64,000 nucleotides of DNA from Salinicola salarius. GTDB taxonomy: Bacteria; Pseudomonadota; Gammaproteobacteria; Pseudomonadales; Halomonadaceae. The stretch lies in the NCBI RefSeq assembly GCF_002179555.1, contig NZ_NHOU01000011.1:49895-113894 (forward strand), given 5' to 3'. The position numbers and the translations under genes are program-made. Shown here piece after piece: positions 18,233 through 26,732 of this stretch. Each line of letters opens with the position of its first letter. Within the stretch, counting starts at the first letter, position 1. The notes under the pieces were generated by a model. The model searched no databases. It had not been told where the DNA came from and was given only the letters and a program-made list of their open reading frames with translations.

Positions 18233-18919
18233 TCAAACCGATTTGAATCGTATGCTGGTGCCGTTCCACAACAACTGGCGATCGGCGCTGGCGGCCACGG
18301 CCTCGATGCGTTCGGCGTTGGGGGCATCGGTCGTTCGCACCCACTCCCGTGCCTGCCTTTCGGTACGGCCGAACCGCATGTGCCGAGCCACCAGGCGCTC
18401 TTCCCGCAGTTCCTGATCGACATCGAGAAACCACACTTCGTCCAGTATGGCCCGCACTCGAGGCCAGGGTTCCTCCTCGAGCAACAGATAATTGCCTTCG
18501 GTAATGATCAGAGGCGTTCCCGGCGCGACCGCGATACTGGCGGCGATGGGCTCCTCGATTTCCCGATAGAAGCCGGGGGCATACACGGTTTCGCGATTGC
18601 GGTAACTAGCGCGAAGACGATGCAGCAGATCGCGGTAACCGAACGCATCGAAGGTATCCGGCGCGCCCTTCCTCTGGGCACGCCCCAATGCGTCCAGTTG
18701 GCGATTGGAAAGATGGAAACCATCCATCGGCACAACCTGCGCCTGATCCCCCAGCGCAGCGAGCAGCGCCTCCGACAGCGTGCTCTTGCCGGAACCCGGT
18801 GCGCCGACCAGACCGAGAATTCGGCGTTTTGATGAATCGATTAAGCTACGAGCGGCATCGAGAATCAGCGGGTCGATATCGATCGATAACGCCCGCGTTT
18901 CCGTTGTCATGATTGGCAT
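18233..18919 (-). CDS. Nucleoside/nucleotide kinase family P-loop protein
   Basis: A 228-aa small-molecule kinase of the uridine-kinase/phosphoribulokinase-like group. The Walker A motif is GAPGSGKST (39-47). The VPMDGFHLSN motif at about 63-72 and the TEGNYLL motif at about 138-144 are shared with YggC/FrcK-type proteins. The substrate is not predictable from sequence; sugars, pantothenate-like compounds or nucleosides are possible. A 22-bp motif shared with the ppc upstream region lies 82 bp before the start. Confidence 0.85.
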   Translation of the reverse strand: MPIMTTETRALSIDIDPLILDAARSLIDSSKRRILGLVGAPGSGKSTLSEALLAALGDQAQVVPMDGFHLSNRQLDALGRAQRKGAPDTFDAFGYRDLLHRLRASYRNRETVYAPGFYREIEEPIAASIAVAPGTPLIITEGNYLLLEEEPWPRVRAILDEVWFLDVDQELREERLVARHMRFGRTERQAREWVRTTDAPNAERIEAVAASADRQLLWNGTSIRFKSV

Positions 18920-19000
18920 GAGGGAATCGCAGAAAAAGCGGGAAGTTCAAACAAGCCTAGCACGCTCATTTTGATGAATGAGAGCGGTTTTTCAGCGACA

Positions 19001-19022
19001 CGACTTTAGTCGTAAACTTACC
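19001..19022. promoter_or_regulatory. Motif copy 1, shared with the ppc upstream region
   Basis: Read on the minus strand, this is GGTAAGTTTACGACTAAAGTCG. It matches the region upstream of ppc (23558-23581) at nearly every position across GTAARTTTACGACTAAWGTCG. It lies 82 bp upstream of the P-loop kinase and contains a CGAC-N4-GTCG inverted repeat. The binding protein is unknown. Confidence 0.5.
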
Positions 19023-19130
19023 AATATGACGCATGACCGGGAGCTACCTGGCGGTTTTCCCGGTCGATATTCAGGCTATCCAGCTGCAAAGCGGATTCAT
19101 GACGCGGCAACGATATCGAAAAACAGCCCC

Positions 19131-19277
19131 CTAGGTTTTGTCTGAAAAGTCGTCGAGCGAAGGTCAGACAAGGCAAAAATCGTTGAAAAGACGGAGTTTA
19201 CGCGGTGTAAATGAGTACTTTGAGCCGATTTTTAACGCCGTATGGCCGAGCGCAGGCAGTTTTCAGACAAAGCCTAG
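19131..19277. mobile_element. 139-bp MITE with IS5-type CTAG target duplication
   Basis: The element (19135-19273) begins GTTTTGTCTGAAAAGT and ends with the inverse of GCTTTGTCTGAAAACT, terminal repeats matching at 14 of 16 positions. It is flanked by CTAG on both sides (19131-19134, 19274-19277), a duplication typical of the IS5 family. The inverted homology continues inward at identical offsets (AAAAATCG at position 41 and TTTAC at about 63 of both arms), so the whole element can fold as one hairpin. It has no coding capacity. The right CTAG supplies the cbpM stop codon. Confidence 0.85.
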
Positions 19278-19582
19278 CTTTCGCCGACTCTCTGACGCAA
19301 TCTTGCCACCTCATCCATCAGTTCGAGCGCCAGTGCCGCCCCGGCCAGGTTGACGCCGAGATCCCGTTGCAGTCGCTTTACGACCTTCACGCGGTGCAGG
19401 CTAGCGCCATAGAAACGCCACTGCTCGCGCCGACGCCCGCTGGGCTCGATGATGCCTTCATCGACCAGTTCGATGATCCACTCAGCGTGGACCGTGCAGG
19501 CTCGGCACAATTCGCCCAGCGTCAGAACGGGGGTTTCGTCGAGATTGTCGACCGGCATCTCGGTAAGGTCGTGGATGGTCAT
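19274..19582 (-). CDS. cbpM: CbpM, chaperone modulator of CbpA
   Basis: A 102-aa partner that binds the J domain of CbpA and inhibits its co-chaperone and DNA-binding activity. The central part (about 19-60) has the MerR-like winged-helix look of CbpM (LTLGELCRACTVHAEWIIELVDEGII). The ATG overlaps the cbpA stop by 4 nt, so the two are translationally coupled. The stop codon TAG is formed by the CTAG target site of the adjacent MITE, which therefore inserted without altering the protein. Confidence 0.93.
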   Translation of the reverse strand: MTIHDLTEMPVDNLDETPVLTLGELCRACTVHAEWIIELVDEGIIEPSGRRREQWRFYGASLHRVKVVKRLQRDLGVNLAGAALALELMDEVARLRQRVGES

Positions 19583-20610
19583 GATCCGTTCTCCGCGTCC
19601 GCTCTGGGATTGAAACCTGCCACCGCCGCCAGCTGGCGATAGGCTGCCTTGACGTCGTCACGCTTCGCCGAAGGCAGGACGACCTCCAGGGTCACGTAGC
19701 AATCCCCCGGCGGCTGACCGGGTATACCGCGGCCCTTGAGTCGCAGGCGCCGCCCGCTCTGGGAGTCCGGTGGAATCTTCATCTCCACGGAACCTTCGGG
19801 CATCGGGACCGTCACCGTGGCGCCCAATGCCGCCTCCCAGGGCGCGACGGGGAGCTTCACCGTGACGTCGCGCCCTTCCACCTGATAGCGCTGATGCGGC
19901 TCGAATTCGATCTCCAGGTAGAGATCGCCCGCCGGCCCACCGCCAAGACCCGGCTCGCCCTGCCCGCTCAATCGGATCCGCTGGCCCTGCTTCACGCCCT
20001 TGGGAATGCGCACCTTCAACGTGCGATGACGAGACCGAAGCCTGCCCTGCTCGTCGATTTCGCCGCTCTGGAGCGTCAGCGTCCGCGCTGCACCGCGATA
20101 GGCATCCTCGAGTGCAATCGCGACCTTGGCGTGATGATCCTCGCCGCGCACACTCGCGCCGCGGGTACGATACCGAGCGCCGTCGGACTCACCATGGGTA
20201 AAGCCGTCCGAGCCGAAGCCCGTCGAACCAAAGCCCGTCGAGCCAAAGCCCCGGCGCTGGCCGAACAGGGACTCGAAGAAATCGCTGAAAGCCGCACTGT
20301 CTTCCCGAGAATAGCCTTCCTGCGTGTAACCACCGCCCCTGAACTCGAATCCGGTATCCCAGTCCGGTGGCGGCCGAAAATCCTGCCCGGCCCGCTGGCC
20401 TCGCCCCACCTGATCATAGGCGAGACGCTTTTCCGGATCCTTCAGCACCTCGTAAGCCTCGCCCAGCTCCTTGAAACGGGCATCGGCGTCGGCTTCCTTG
20501 CTGACGTCCGGATGATACTTTCGCGCCAGCTTGCGATAGGCCCGCTTGATCTCATCCTGGGTGGCATCCCGCTCGACACCCAGCACCGCATAGTAATCCT
20601 TGAACTCCAT
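19579..20610 (-). CDS. cbpA: CbpA, curved-DNA-binding DnaJ-type co-chaperone
   Basis: A 343-aa class B J protein that stimulates DnaK and also binds curved DNA. The J domain occupies residues 1-70 with HPD at 33-35. A Gly/Phe-rich linker (about 77-150) contains a short internal repeat GFGSTGFGSTGFGSDGF. The two C-terminal peptide-binding domains follow (about 165-325) with no zinc finger, which separates it from DnaJ. cbpM is downstream and coupled. Confidence 0.95.
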   Translation of the reverse strand: MEFKDYYAVLGVERDATQDEIKRAYRKLARKYHPDVSKEADADARFKELGEAYEVLKDPEKRLAYDQVGRGQRAGQDFRPPPDWDTGFEFRGGGYTQEGYSREDSAAFSDFFESLFGQRRGFGSTGFGSTGFGSDGFTHGESDGARYRTRGASVRGEDHHAKVAIALEDAYRGAARTLTLQSGEIDEQGRLRSRHRTLKVRIPKGVKQGQRIRLSGQGEPGLGGGPAGDLYLEIEFEPHQRYQVEGRDVTVKLPVAPWEAALGATVTVPMPEGSVEMKIPPDSQSGRRLRLKGRGIPGQPPGDCYVTLEVVLPSAKRDDVKAAYRQLAAVAGFNPRADAENGS

Positions 20611-20742
20611 GCCGCACTCCCCGTGACCGAACCGACGGTGACCGCGGCCGGATGGCGGAGGACGGCCGACCAGTCGTCGGTCCGTCCTCGATCGCGTCTC
20701 GCAGTCACTATCCTTATAGCAGGATTGGCGAGGCTCGGGTGG

Positions 20743-23430
20743 CTAGCCGGTGTTGCGAAGGCCAGCGGCGATGCCTGCCATCGTGACCATCAGCGCCCGG
20801 GAGAGCTCCGGGGTGATGTCGCCGTCCGCATCGCGGTTGCGCTGCAGCAGTTCGGCCTGGAGGCCATGCAGCGGGTCGATGTAGGGGTTTCGCACCTCGA
20901 TGGCCTGACGGATCAGCGGCGTGTTCTCGAGTAACTGGCGCTGATCGAGTATCCGCAGCAGCACGGCCTCCAGATCCCCCAGGCGCTGGCGCAGCGACTC
21001 GCCCAGTTGCGTCAGGGCGGGATCGTCGACCAGGCGCTTTTCGTAGTAGGCGGCGATAAGCGGATCCGACTTGGCCAGCAGCATCTCGAGCATGTCCAGA
21101 TAGGTGCCGAAGAATGGCCACTGCTCGCGCATCTCGCGCAATCTGTCGAGCCCGCCATCTTCTTCCAGCCGCTGCGAGAATGCTTCGCCGCTCCCCAGCC
21201 AGGCCGGCAACATCAGGCGGGTCTGCGTCCAGGCGAAGATCCAGGGTATGGCACGCAACGTTTCGATGCCGCCCTCCTGGCGTCGCTTGGCGGGACGCGA
21301 ACCTAGCGGCAGCCGGCCCAACGCCCCCTCCGGCGTCACCGCCCGGAAGTAAGGCACGAAGTCGGGATCCTCGCGCACGACGCCAACGTAGGCACGGTGG
21401 GCGATGTCGGCCAGGCGATCCATCTCCTCGCGCCAGACCGGCTGCGGCGCGGGCGGCGGCAGCAACGTCGCTTCCAGCACTGCGCAGACGTAGATCTCCA
21501 TCGAGCGCAGGGCGATATCGGGCTGGCCGAACTTGAAGCGGATCATTTCGCCCTGCTCGGTCACCCGCAGGCTGCCGTTCACCGAGCCGGGCGGCTGCGA
21601 CAGGATCGCTGCATGGGCCGGACCGCCGCCGCGACCGACGGTGCCGCCGCGGCCGTGGAAGAGGGTCAACGACACGCCGCCTTCGCGGCACACCTCGACC
21701 AGCCGCTCCTGGGCCCGATACTGAGCCCAGGCAGCCGCCAACTGGCCGGCATCCTTGGCCGAATCCGAGTAGCCGATCATCACTTCTTGGTGATCGCCGG
21801 CGGCCTCGCGATAGCCCGGTAGCGCCAGCAGACGTTCGATCACGTCACCGGCCCGATCCAGATCGTCCAGCGTCTCGAACAGCGGCGCGATGGGCAGACG
21901 CACGCCGTTGCCGGCCTCCTTCATCAGCAGCGCCACCGCCAGCACGTCGGAGGGTTGCTGCGCCATGGAAATGACGTAGGTGCCCAGCGCCTGGCGATGC
22001 TCGCGGCCGATGACGCCGAAGGTATCGAGCACTTCGCGGGTCTCGGCCGAGCACGCCCAGCGCGAAGGAATCAGCGGTCGCGGAGAGGCCAGCTCCTCGA
22101 GCAGAAACGCCTGCCGCGCCGGTTCGTCCCAGTCGTGATAGTGGCCGACGCCAAGGTAGTCGGTCAGCTCCTCGAACACCTGCGCGTGGCGGGCGCCATC
22201 CTGGCGCACGTCGAGCTTGGCCAGGTTGACGCCGAAGACCGCCACCCGTCGCAGCGTGTCGAGCAGCACCCCGTTGGCGATGGTTTCCAGCCCCACGTCG
22301 CACAACGAGCGATAGCAGGTCAGCAACGGTGCGAAGAGCTGTTCGCGGGTTTCGATGATCGGCGCATCGCCGGGCGGTTCACCGTCGAGTCGAGCCCGCG
22401 ACCAGGCCCGGGTCGCCTCCAGCCGGGTCGATAGCCGTTTGAGCAGGGCGCGATAAGGTTCTGCTGCTTGTCGAGAATCGCGCTCGGAATCGTCCCCGAT
22501 CTCGGCCCGCAGCGCATCGCTGGCCTTCCACATCGACAGCTCGGCCTTGAGCTGTTCGAGATCGCGCAGGTAGAGATCCGCCGCCATCCAGCGGCCCAGC
22601 AGCAGCACTTCTTCGGTCACGCCGGCCGTGACATTGGGGTTGCCGTCCCGATCGCCGCCCATCCACGAAGCGAAGCGGATGGGCGAAGCTTCCAACGGCA
22701 GGCGCTCGCCGGCGGTCTCCATCAGCAGCGCGTCCAGATCGCGATGGAACGTCGGCACCGCTTCCCACAGCGAATTCTCGATCACCGCGAACCCCCATTT
22801 CGCCTCGTCGACGGGTGTGGGGCGCTCGTGGCGGATCTCGTCGGTGTGCCAGGACTGGGCGATCAGCTCTTCCAGGCGACCGTGCGCGCGCTGCAGCACT
22901 TCCGGATGGTCGGCACTGGTCTCGATGGTCTGCAGGCAGTGATCGATGGCGTCGTATTTCTGGATCAGGGTGCGGCGAATGACTTCGGTGGGATGCGCCG
23001 TCAGCACCAGGTCGACTCGCATGTCGGCGATGGCATCGACCAGCTGGCGCGGGGAATGCCCCGATGCCGCCGCCCGATGGAGCAGCTCGCCAAGATCGGG
23101 CTGGGTGCCGGGCTTGTAATCCTCGACCCTCCGAAAGCGCGCCCGATAGTGCTGCTCGGCGATATTGGAGAAGTTGAGAAACTGGTTGAACGCGCGGGTG
23201 ACCGGCAGCAATTCCTGCTCGGGGAGCGCGCGAAGGTAGTCGATCAGCTCGCGCCGGTCCGCTTCCTCGGCGTTCTGCCGCCCTTTCTTGGCCAGGGCGC
23301 GGATACGTTCGATGCGGTCCACGAACTCGCTGCCGAGATCCTTGGCGATGGTGCGGCCGAGACTATCGCCCAGCAGCCTGACATTGTCCCGCAACGACTC
23401 ATGCAGCGACGTTTCCACTTCCGAGTTCAT
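20743..23430 (-). CDS. ppc: Phosphoenolpyruvate carboxylase
   Basis: An 895-aa enzyme that carboxylates PEP to oxaloacetate to replenish the TCA cycle. Catalytic His146 lies in VLTAHPTEV. GYSDSAKDAG (about 555) and FHGRGGTVGRGGGP (about 585-598) are the other conserved active-site motifs. The protein ends RNTG, the invariant C-terminus. The ATG at 23430 has GGAGGG upstream; a longer frame to 23466 lacks a better site. The 164-bp upstream gap holds a palindromic motif shared with the P-loop kinase gene. Confidence 0.97.
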   Translation of the reverse strand: MNSEVETSLHESLRDNVRLLGDSLGRTIAKDLGSEFVDRIERIRALAKKGRQNAEEADRRELIDYLRALPEQELLPVTRAFNQFLNFSNIAEQHYRARFRRVEDYKPGTQPDLGELLHRAAASGHSPRQLVDAIADMRVDLVLTAHPTEVIRRTLIQKYDAIDHCLQTIETSADHPEVLQRAHGRLEELIAQSWHTDEIRHERPTPVDEAKWGFAVIENSLWEAVPTFHRDLDALLMETAGERLPLEASPIRFASWMGGDRDGNPNVTAGVTEEVLLLGRWMAADLYLRDLEQLKAELSMWKASDALRAEIGDDSERDSRQAAEPYRALLKRLSTRLEATRAWSRARLDGEPPGDAPIIETREQLFAPLLTCYRSLCDVGLETIANGVLLDTLRRVAVFGVNLAKLDVRQDGARHAQVFEELTDYLGVGHYHDWDEPARQAFLLEELASPRPLIPSRWACSAETREVLDTFGVIGREHRQALGTYVISMAQQPSDVLAVALLMKEAGNGVRLPIAPLFETLDDLDRAGDVIERLLALPGYREAAGDHQEVMIGYSDSAKDAGQLAAAWAQYRAQERLVEVCREGGVSLTLFHGRGGTVGRGGGPAHAAILSQPPGSVNGSLRVTEQGEMIRFKFGQPDIALRSMEIYVCAVLEATLLPPPAPQPVWREEMDRLADIAHRAYVGVVREDPDFVPYFRAVTPEGALGRLPLGSRPAKRRQEGGIETLRAIPWIFAWTQTRLMLPAWLGSGEAFSQRLEEDGGLDRLREMREQWPFFGTYLDMLEMLLAKSDPLIAAYYEKRLVDDPALTQLGESLRQRLGDLEAVLLRILDQRQLLENTPLIRQAIEVRNPYIDPLHGLQAELLQRNRDADGDITPELSRALMVTMAGIAAGLRNTG

Positions 23431-23557
23431 GGCATCCCTCCCAAGATGGTGGAGCAGGGGCACCATGTGGCGCCCCTGCCCGAACAGACCGATATCGTCA
23501 AAAGCCCTTTAGGGTTCAGCATAACGATCTGCGGGACAGAGTCGACCGGCAGGAAAA

Positions 23558-23581
23558 CGACATTAGTCGTAAATTTACGAC
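23558..23581. promoter_or_regulatory. Motif copy 2, perfect 16-bp palindrome upstream of ppc
   Basis: GTCGTAAATTTACGAC (23566-23581) is a perfect palindrome, extended on one side to CGACATTAGTCG (23558-23569), giving three GTCG/CGAC arms. It lies between mazG and ppc, 128 bp before the ppc start. The related copy at 19001-19022 suggests one regulator controls both genes. Confidence 0.55.
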
Positions 23582-23594
23582 ATCAATGAAGGGT

Positions 23595-24470
23595 TCAGGC
23601 GTTTTCGTCCTGCTTCGCCGCCTGCCAGTGGCGCTCCATCTCCTCCAGCGAGGCATGCTCGATGCGCGAGCCATCTGCCGCCAGCGCCCGCTCGACATGA
23701 CGAAAACGGCGCTCGAACTTGGCGTTGGTGCGGCGCAGCTGCTGCTCCGGGTCACACCCCAGACGGCGCGCCAGGTTGACCACGGCGAACAGCAGGTCGC
23801 CGACCTCTTCCTGGGCGTGGGCCCGATCGTCTTCGGCCAGCGCCGCTTCGACCTCGGAGAGCTCCTCGCGAATCTTGTCGATGACGCCACGTTCATCCGG
23901 CCAGTCGAAGCCTTGGCCGGCCGCACGCTTGCTCAGCTTGGCGGCACGGCTCAGAGCCGGCAAGGCGGTCGGAACGTCGTCCAGCGCCGAGGCCCTGCTT
24001 CGATTCGAGGTATGGCGAACCTCGCGCTCCTCGGCCTTGAGCGCTTCCCAACGCGCCTTTACCCGACCTTCGGCGATCTCGTCGTCGCCGCGCCGGGACT
24101 CCAGCGTGCCGTCGGGGAAGACGTGCGGATGGCGGCGCAGCATTTTTGCCGTCAAGGTATGGACGACATCGCCGAAGTCGAAGCGCCCTTCCTCGCTTCC
24201 GAACTGGCTGTAGTAGACGACCTGGAACAGCAGATCGCCCAGCTCGCCCGGCAGTTCGTCGAACGCCCGCCGCTCGATGGCATCGGCGACCTCGTAGGCT
24301 TCCTCGAGCGTATGCGGAACGATGGTGTCCCACTCCTGCTTGATATCCCACGGGCAGCCGTGCCGGGGGTCTCTCAATACGGCCATCAGAGTCAGCAGGT
24401 CATCGAGCGTATGTCGCCGAGAATCCTGGCGACCAGCATCGGGCGATGGTGCAGTGCCTTCGTCCTTCAT
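23595..24470 (-). CDS. mazG: MazG nucleoside triphosphate pyrophosphohydrolase
   Basis: A 291-aa housekeeping NTP pyrophosphatase that hydrolyses NTPs and dNTPs to monophosphates and can lower ppGpp-linked stress. Two MazG domains are visible: residues about 24-135 (DLLTLMAVLRDPRHGCPWD) and about 175-285, with paired EExxE/ExxD-type metal motifs such as EEAYEVADAI and EELSEVEAAL. The ATG overlaps the relA stop by 4 nt. The mazG-relA pairing is conserved in E. coli. Confidence 0.95.
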   Translation of the reverse strand: MKDEGTAPSPDAGRQDSRRHTLDDLLTLMAVLRDPRHGCPWDIKQEWDTIVPHTLEEAYEVADAIERRAFDELPGELGDLLFQVVYYSQFGSEEGRFDFGDVVHTLTAKMLRRHPHVFPDGTLESRRGDDEIAEGRVKARWEALKAEEREVRHTSNRSRASALDDVPTALPALSRAAKLSKRAAGQGFDWPDERGVIDKIREELSEVEAALAEDDRAHAQEEVGDLLFAVVNLARRLGCDPEQQLRRTNAKFERRFRHVERALAADGSRIEHASLEEMERHWQAAKQDENA

Positions 24471-26731
24471 CGTGACTCCTGTCCCTGAGCATGGCCTTGG
24501 CGCAGCCGTTTGACGTCGATCACGTTGGGCAACTGCTGGATGCGCGAGAAGATGCGCTCCAGCGCTTCCAGCCCGTCGATTTCCAGCGTGATCCGCATCC
24601 GCGCGATATTGTCCAGCTTGTCCGTCACCGTGTTGACCGAGGTCACGTTGACGCGATCACTGGAGAGTACGTGGGTGACATCGCGCAGCAGCCCGGAGCG
24701 ATCCCACGCTTCGATCTCGATATCCACCGGGTACTGGGCACGTACTTTCTGCCCCCACTCGACATCGACGATCCGCCGTGGCTCCTCGCTGCGCAGCTGC
24801 AGCACGTTGGCGCAGTCCTGGCGGTGAATGGTGACGCCGCGACCCTGGGTGATGTAGCCGATGATCTGGTCCCCCGGCACCGGGTGGCAGCAATTGGCCA
24901 TGGCCGTCTTGAGATTGCCGACGCCAAGTACGGTGATGCCGTCGCTGGATTCCTTGCCCTGGTGGCGCCTGGGCTTGGTCAGCAGCCGGTCGAGCTGCTC
25001 CTGATCGTCGCTCTCGCCGAACAGCTGCTGCGCCTGATGCAGCACCTGGCCGATGCGAAGATCGCCGGCGCCGATCGCGGCGTACATGTCATCCACCGAG
25101 GTGTAGTTGACCGCCCCCGCCAGCCGTTCGAGGTCGACGCCGTCGATGTCGAGCCGGCGGAACTCGCGGTCGAAGATCGCCTTGCCCTCGTCGAGGTTCT
25201 GCTCCCGCGCCTGCAGCTTGAACCAGGCCTGGATCTTGGAGCGCGCGCGCGAGGTGCGGACATAGCCCAGGTTGGGGTTGATCCAGTCACGGCTCGGCGC
25301 ACTCTTGGTCGCGGTGAGGATCTCGACCTGCTGGCCGGTCTTGAGCAGGTAGGTTAACGGGACGATACGGCCGTCTACCTTGGCCCCGCGGCAGCGGTGG
25401 CCGATTTCGGTATGCACGCGGTAGGCGAAGTCGATCGGCGTGGCGACCTGCGGCATGTCGATGACGTGGCCGTCCGGGGTGAACACGTAGATCCGATCCG
25501 GCGCCACATCGCTCGCCAGCCCTTCGCGGAAATCCCCGACATCGCCAACCTCCTCCTGCCACTCGAGCACCTGGCGCAGCCAAGCGATCTTCTCTTCGTA
25601 ACTCCGGCTCTTGGCGTTGGTGTCCATCCCCTTGTAGCGCCAGTGCGCGCAGACGCCGAGCTCCGCCTCCTCGTGCATGGCGAAGGTACGTACCTGGATC
25701 TCGAGCACCTTGTTCTCGGGGCCGATCACCGCGGTATGCAGCGACTGGTAGCCGTTCTTCTTGGGGTTGGCGATATAGTCGTCGAATTCGTTGGGCACAT
25801 GATGCCAGCGCGAATGCACGATACCGAGGGTGGTGTAGCAGTCGGCGATTTCGGGCACCAGAATGCGCACCGCGCGCACGTCGTAGACCTGGGAGAAATC
25901 GATGCGCTTGCGCTGCATCTTGCGCCAGATCGAGTAGATATGCTTCGCGCGACCGTCCAGGTGATATCGCAGTATCCCCTGGCGTTCGAGCAGCGTTTCC
26001 AGCGTATGCACGACATCCTGGATATAACGGTCTCGATCCAGCCGCTTCTCCGCCAGTTGCTTGGCGATCGACTTGTATTCGGTCTCGTGCAGGTAGCGGA
26101 AGGCCAGATCCTCCAGCTCCCACTTGATCTGGCCGATGCCCAGCCGGTGGGCCAGCGGCGCGTAGATATCAAATACCTCGCGCGCCACGCGCAGCCGCTT
26201 TTCACGGGACGCGTCCTTGACCTGTCGCAGCATGCAGGTCCGTTCGGCGATCTTGATCAGCGCCACGCGGACGTCGTCGACCATGGTCACCAGCATCTTG
26301 CGCAGGTTGTCCTGCTGGTTGTGCTGCGACAGTCCGTGCTTGGGCGCCTGAAGCTGGCTGATCGCGGCCATGCTGAGCACCCCTTCGATCAGCTTGGCAA
26401 CTTCGCCGCCCATCTGCTTGGCGACACTCTCGAGACTCAACAGACCGCGACGGACGCTGCGATAGAGAATCGCCGCTTCCAGCGTGGGTTGGTCCAGCTT
26501 GAGCTGGCTAAGGATGTCGGCCATTTCCAGGCCGGTGAGCAGTGTCTGGTCAGGGAGCGCTTCGGCCACGCCCTGGTGGGCATCCCGCTCGCTGGCCCGG
26601 AGGGCCAGTTCGCAGGCCTGGCGTATTCGCTCGGGCGCTCGCAACTCGACATCCTGCTGCAGTCGTTTCAGCCACAAATCCAGATCGACGCTGCCATCGA
26701 CCAGCGGCTCGCTCTCTCGCACTTTCACCAT
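24467..26731 (-). CDS. relA: RelA, ribosome-associated (p)ppGpp synthetase
   Basis: A 754-aa stringent-response enzyme that makes (p)ppGpp on stalled ribosomes. The N-terminal hydrolase-like domain has lost the HD metal site (IAERTCMLR where SpoT has a hydrolase HD motif). The synthetase domain lies at about 245-355 (YDVRAVRILV, NPKKNGYQSLHTAV), TGS at about 400-465 and ACT at about 675-750. The start at 26731 gives the family N-terminus MVKVRE; the longer frame enters rlmD. Part of a cysM-rlmD-relA-mazG run. Confidence 0.97.
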   Translation of the reverse strand: MVKVRESEPLVDGSVDLDLWLKRLQQDVELRAPERIRQACELALRASERDAHQGVAEALPDQTLLTGLEMADILSQLKLDQPTLEAAILYRSVRRGLLSLESVAKQMGGEVAKLIEGVLSMAAISQLQAPKHGLSQHNQQDNLRKMLVTMVDDVRVALIKIAERTCMLRQVKDASREKRLRVAREVFDIYAPLAHRLGIGQIKWELEDLAFRYLHETEYKSIAKQLAEKRLDRDRYIQDVVHTLETLLERQGILRYHLDGRAKHIYSIWRKMQRKRIDFSQVYDVRAVRILVPEIADCYTTLGIVHSRWHHVPNEFDDYIANPKKNGYQSLHTAVIGPENKVLEIQVRTFAMHEEAELGVCAHWRYKGMDTNAKSRSYEEKIAWLRQVLEWQEEVGDVGDFREGLASDVAPDRIYVFTPDGHVIDMPQVATPIDFAYRVHTEIGHRCRGAKVDGRIVPLTYLLKTGQQVEILTATKSAPSRDWINPNLGYVRTSRARSKIQAWFKLQAREQNLDEGKAIFDREFRRLDIDGVDLERLAGAVNYTSVDDMYAAIGAGDLRIGQVLHQAQQLFGESDDQEQLDRLLTKPRRHQGKESSDGITVLGVGNLKTAMANCCHPVPGDQIIGYITQGRGVTIHRQDCANVLQLRSEEPRRIVDVEWGQKVRAQYPVDIEIEAWDRSGLLRDVTHVLSSDRVNVTSVNTVTDKLDNIARMRITLEIDGLEALERIFSRIQQLPNVIDVKRLRQGHAQGQESR

Positions 26732-26732
26732 G

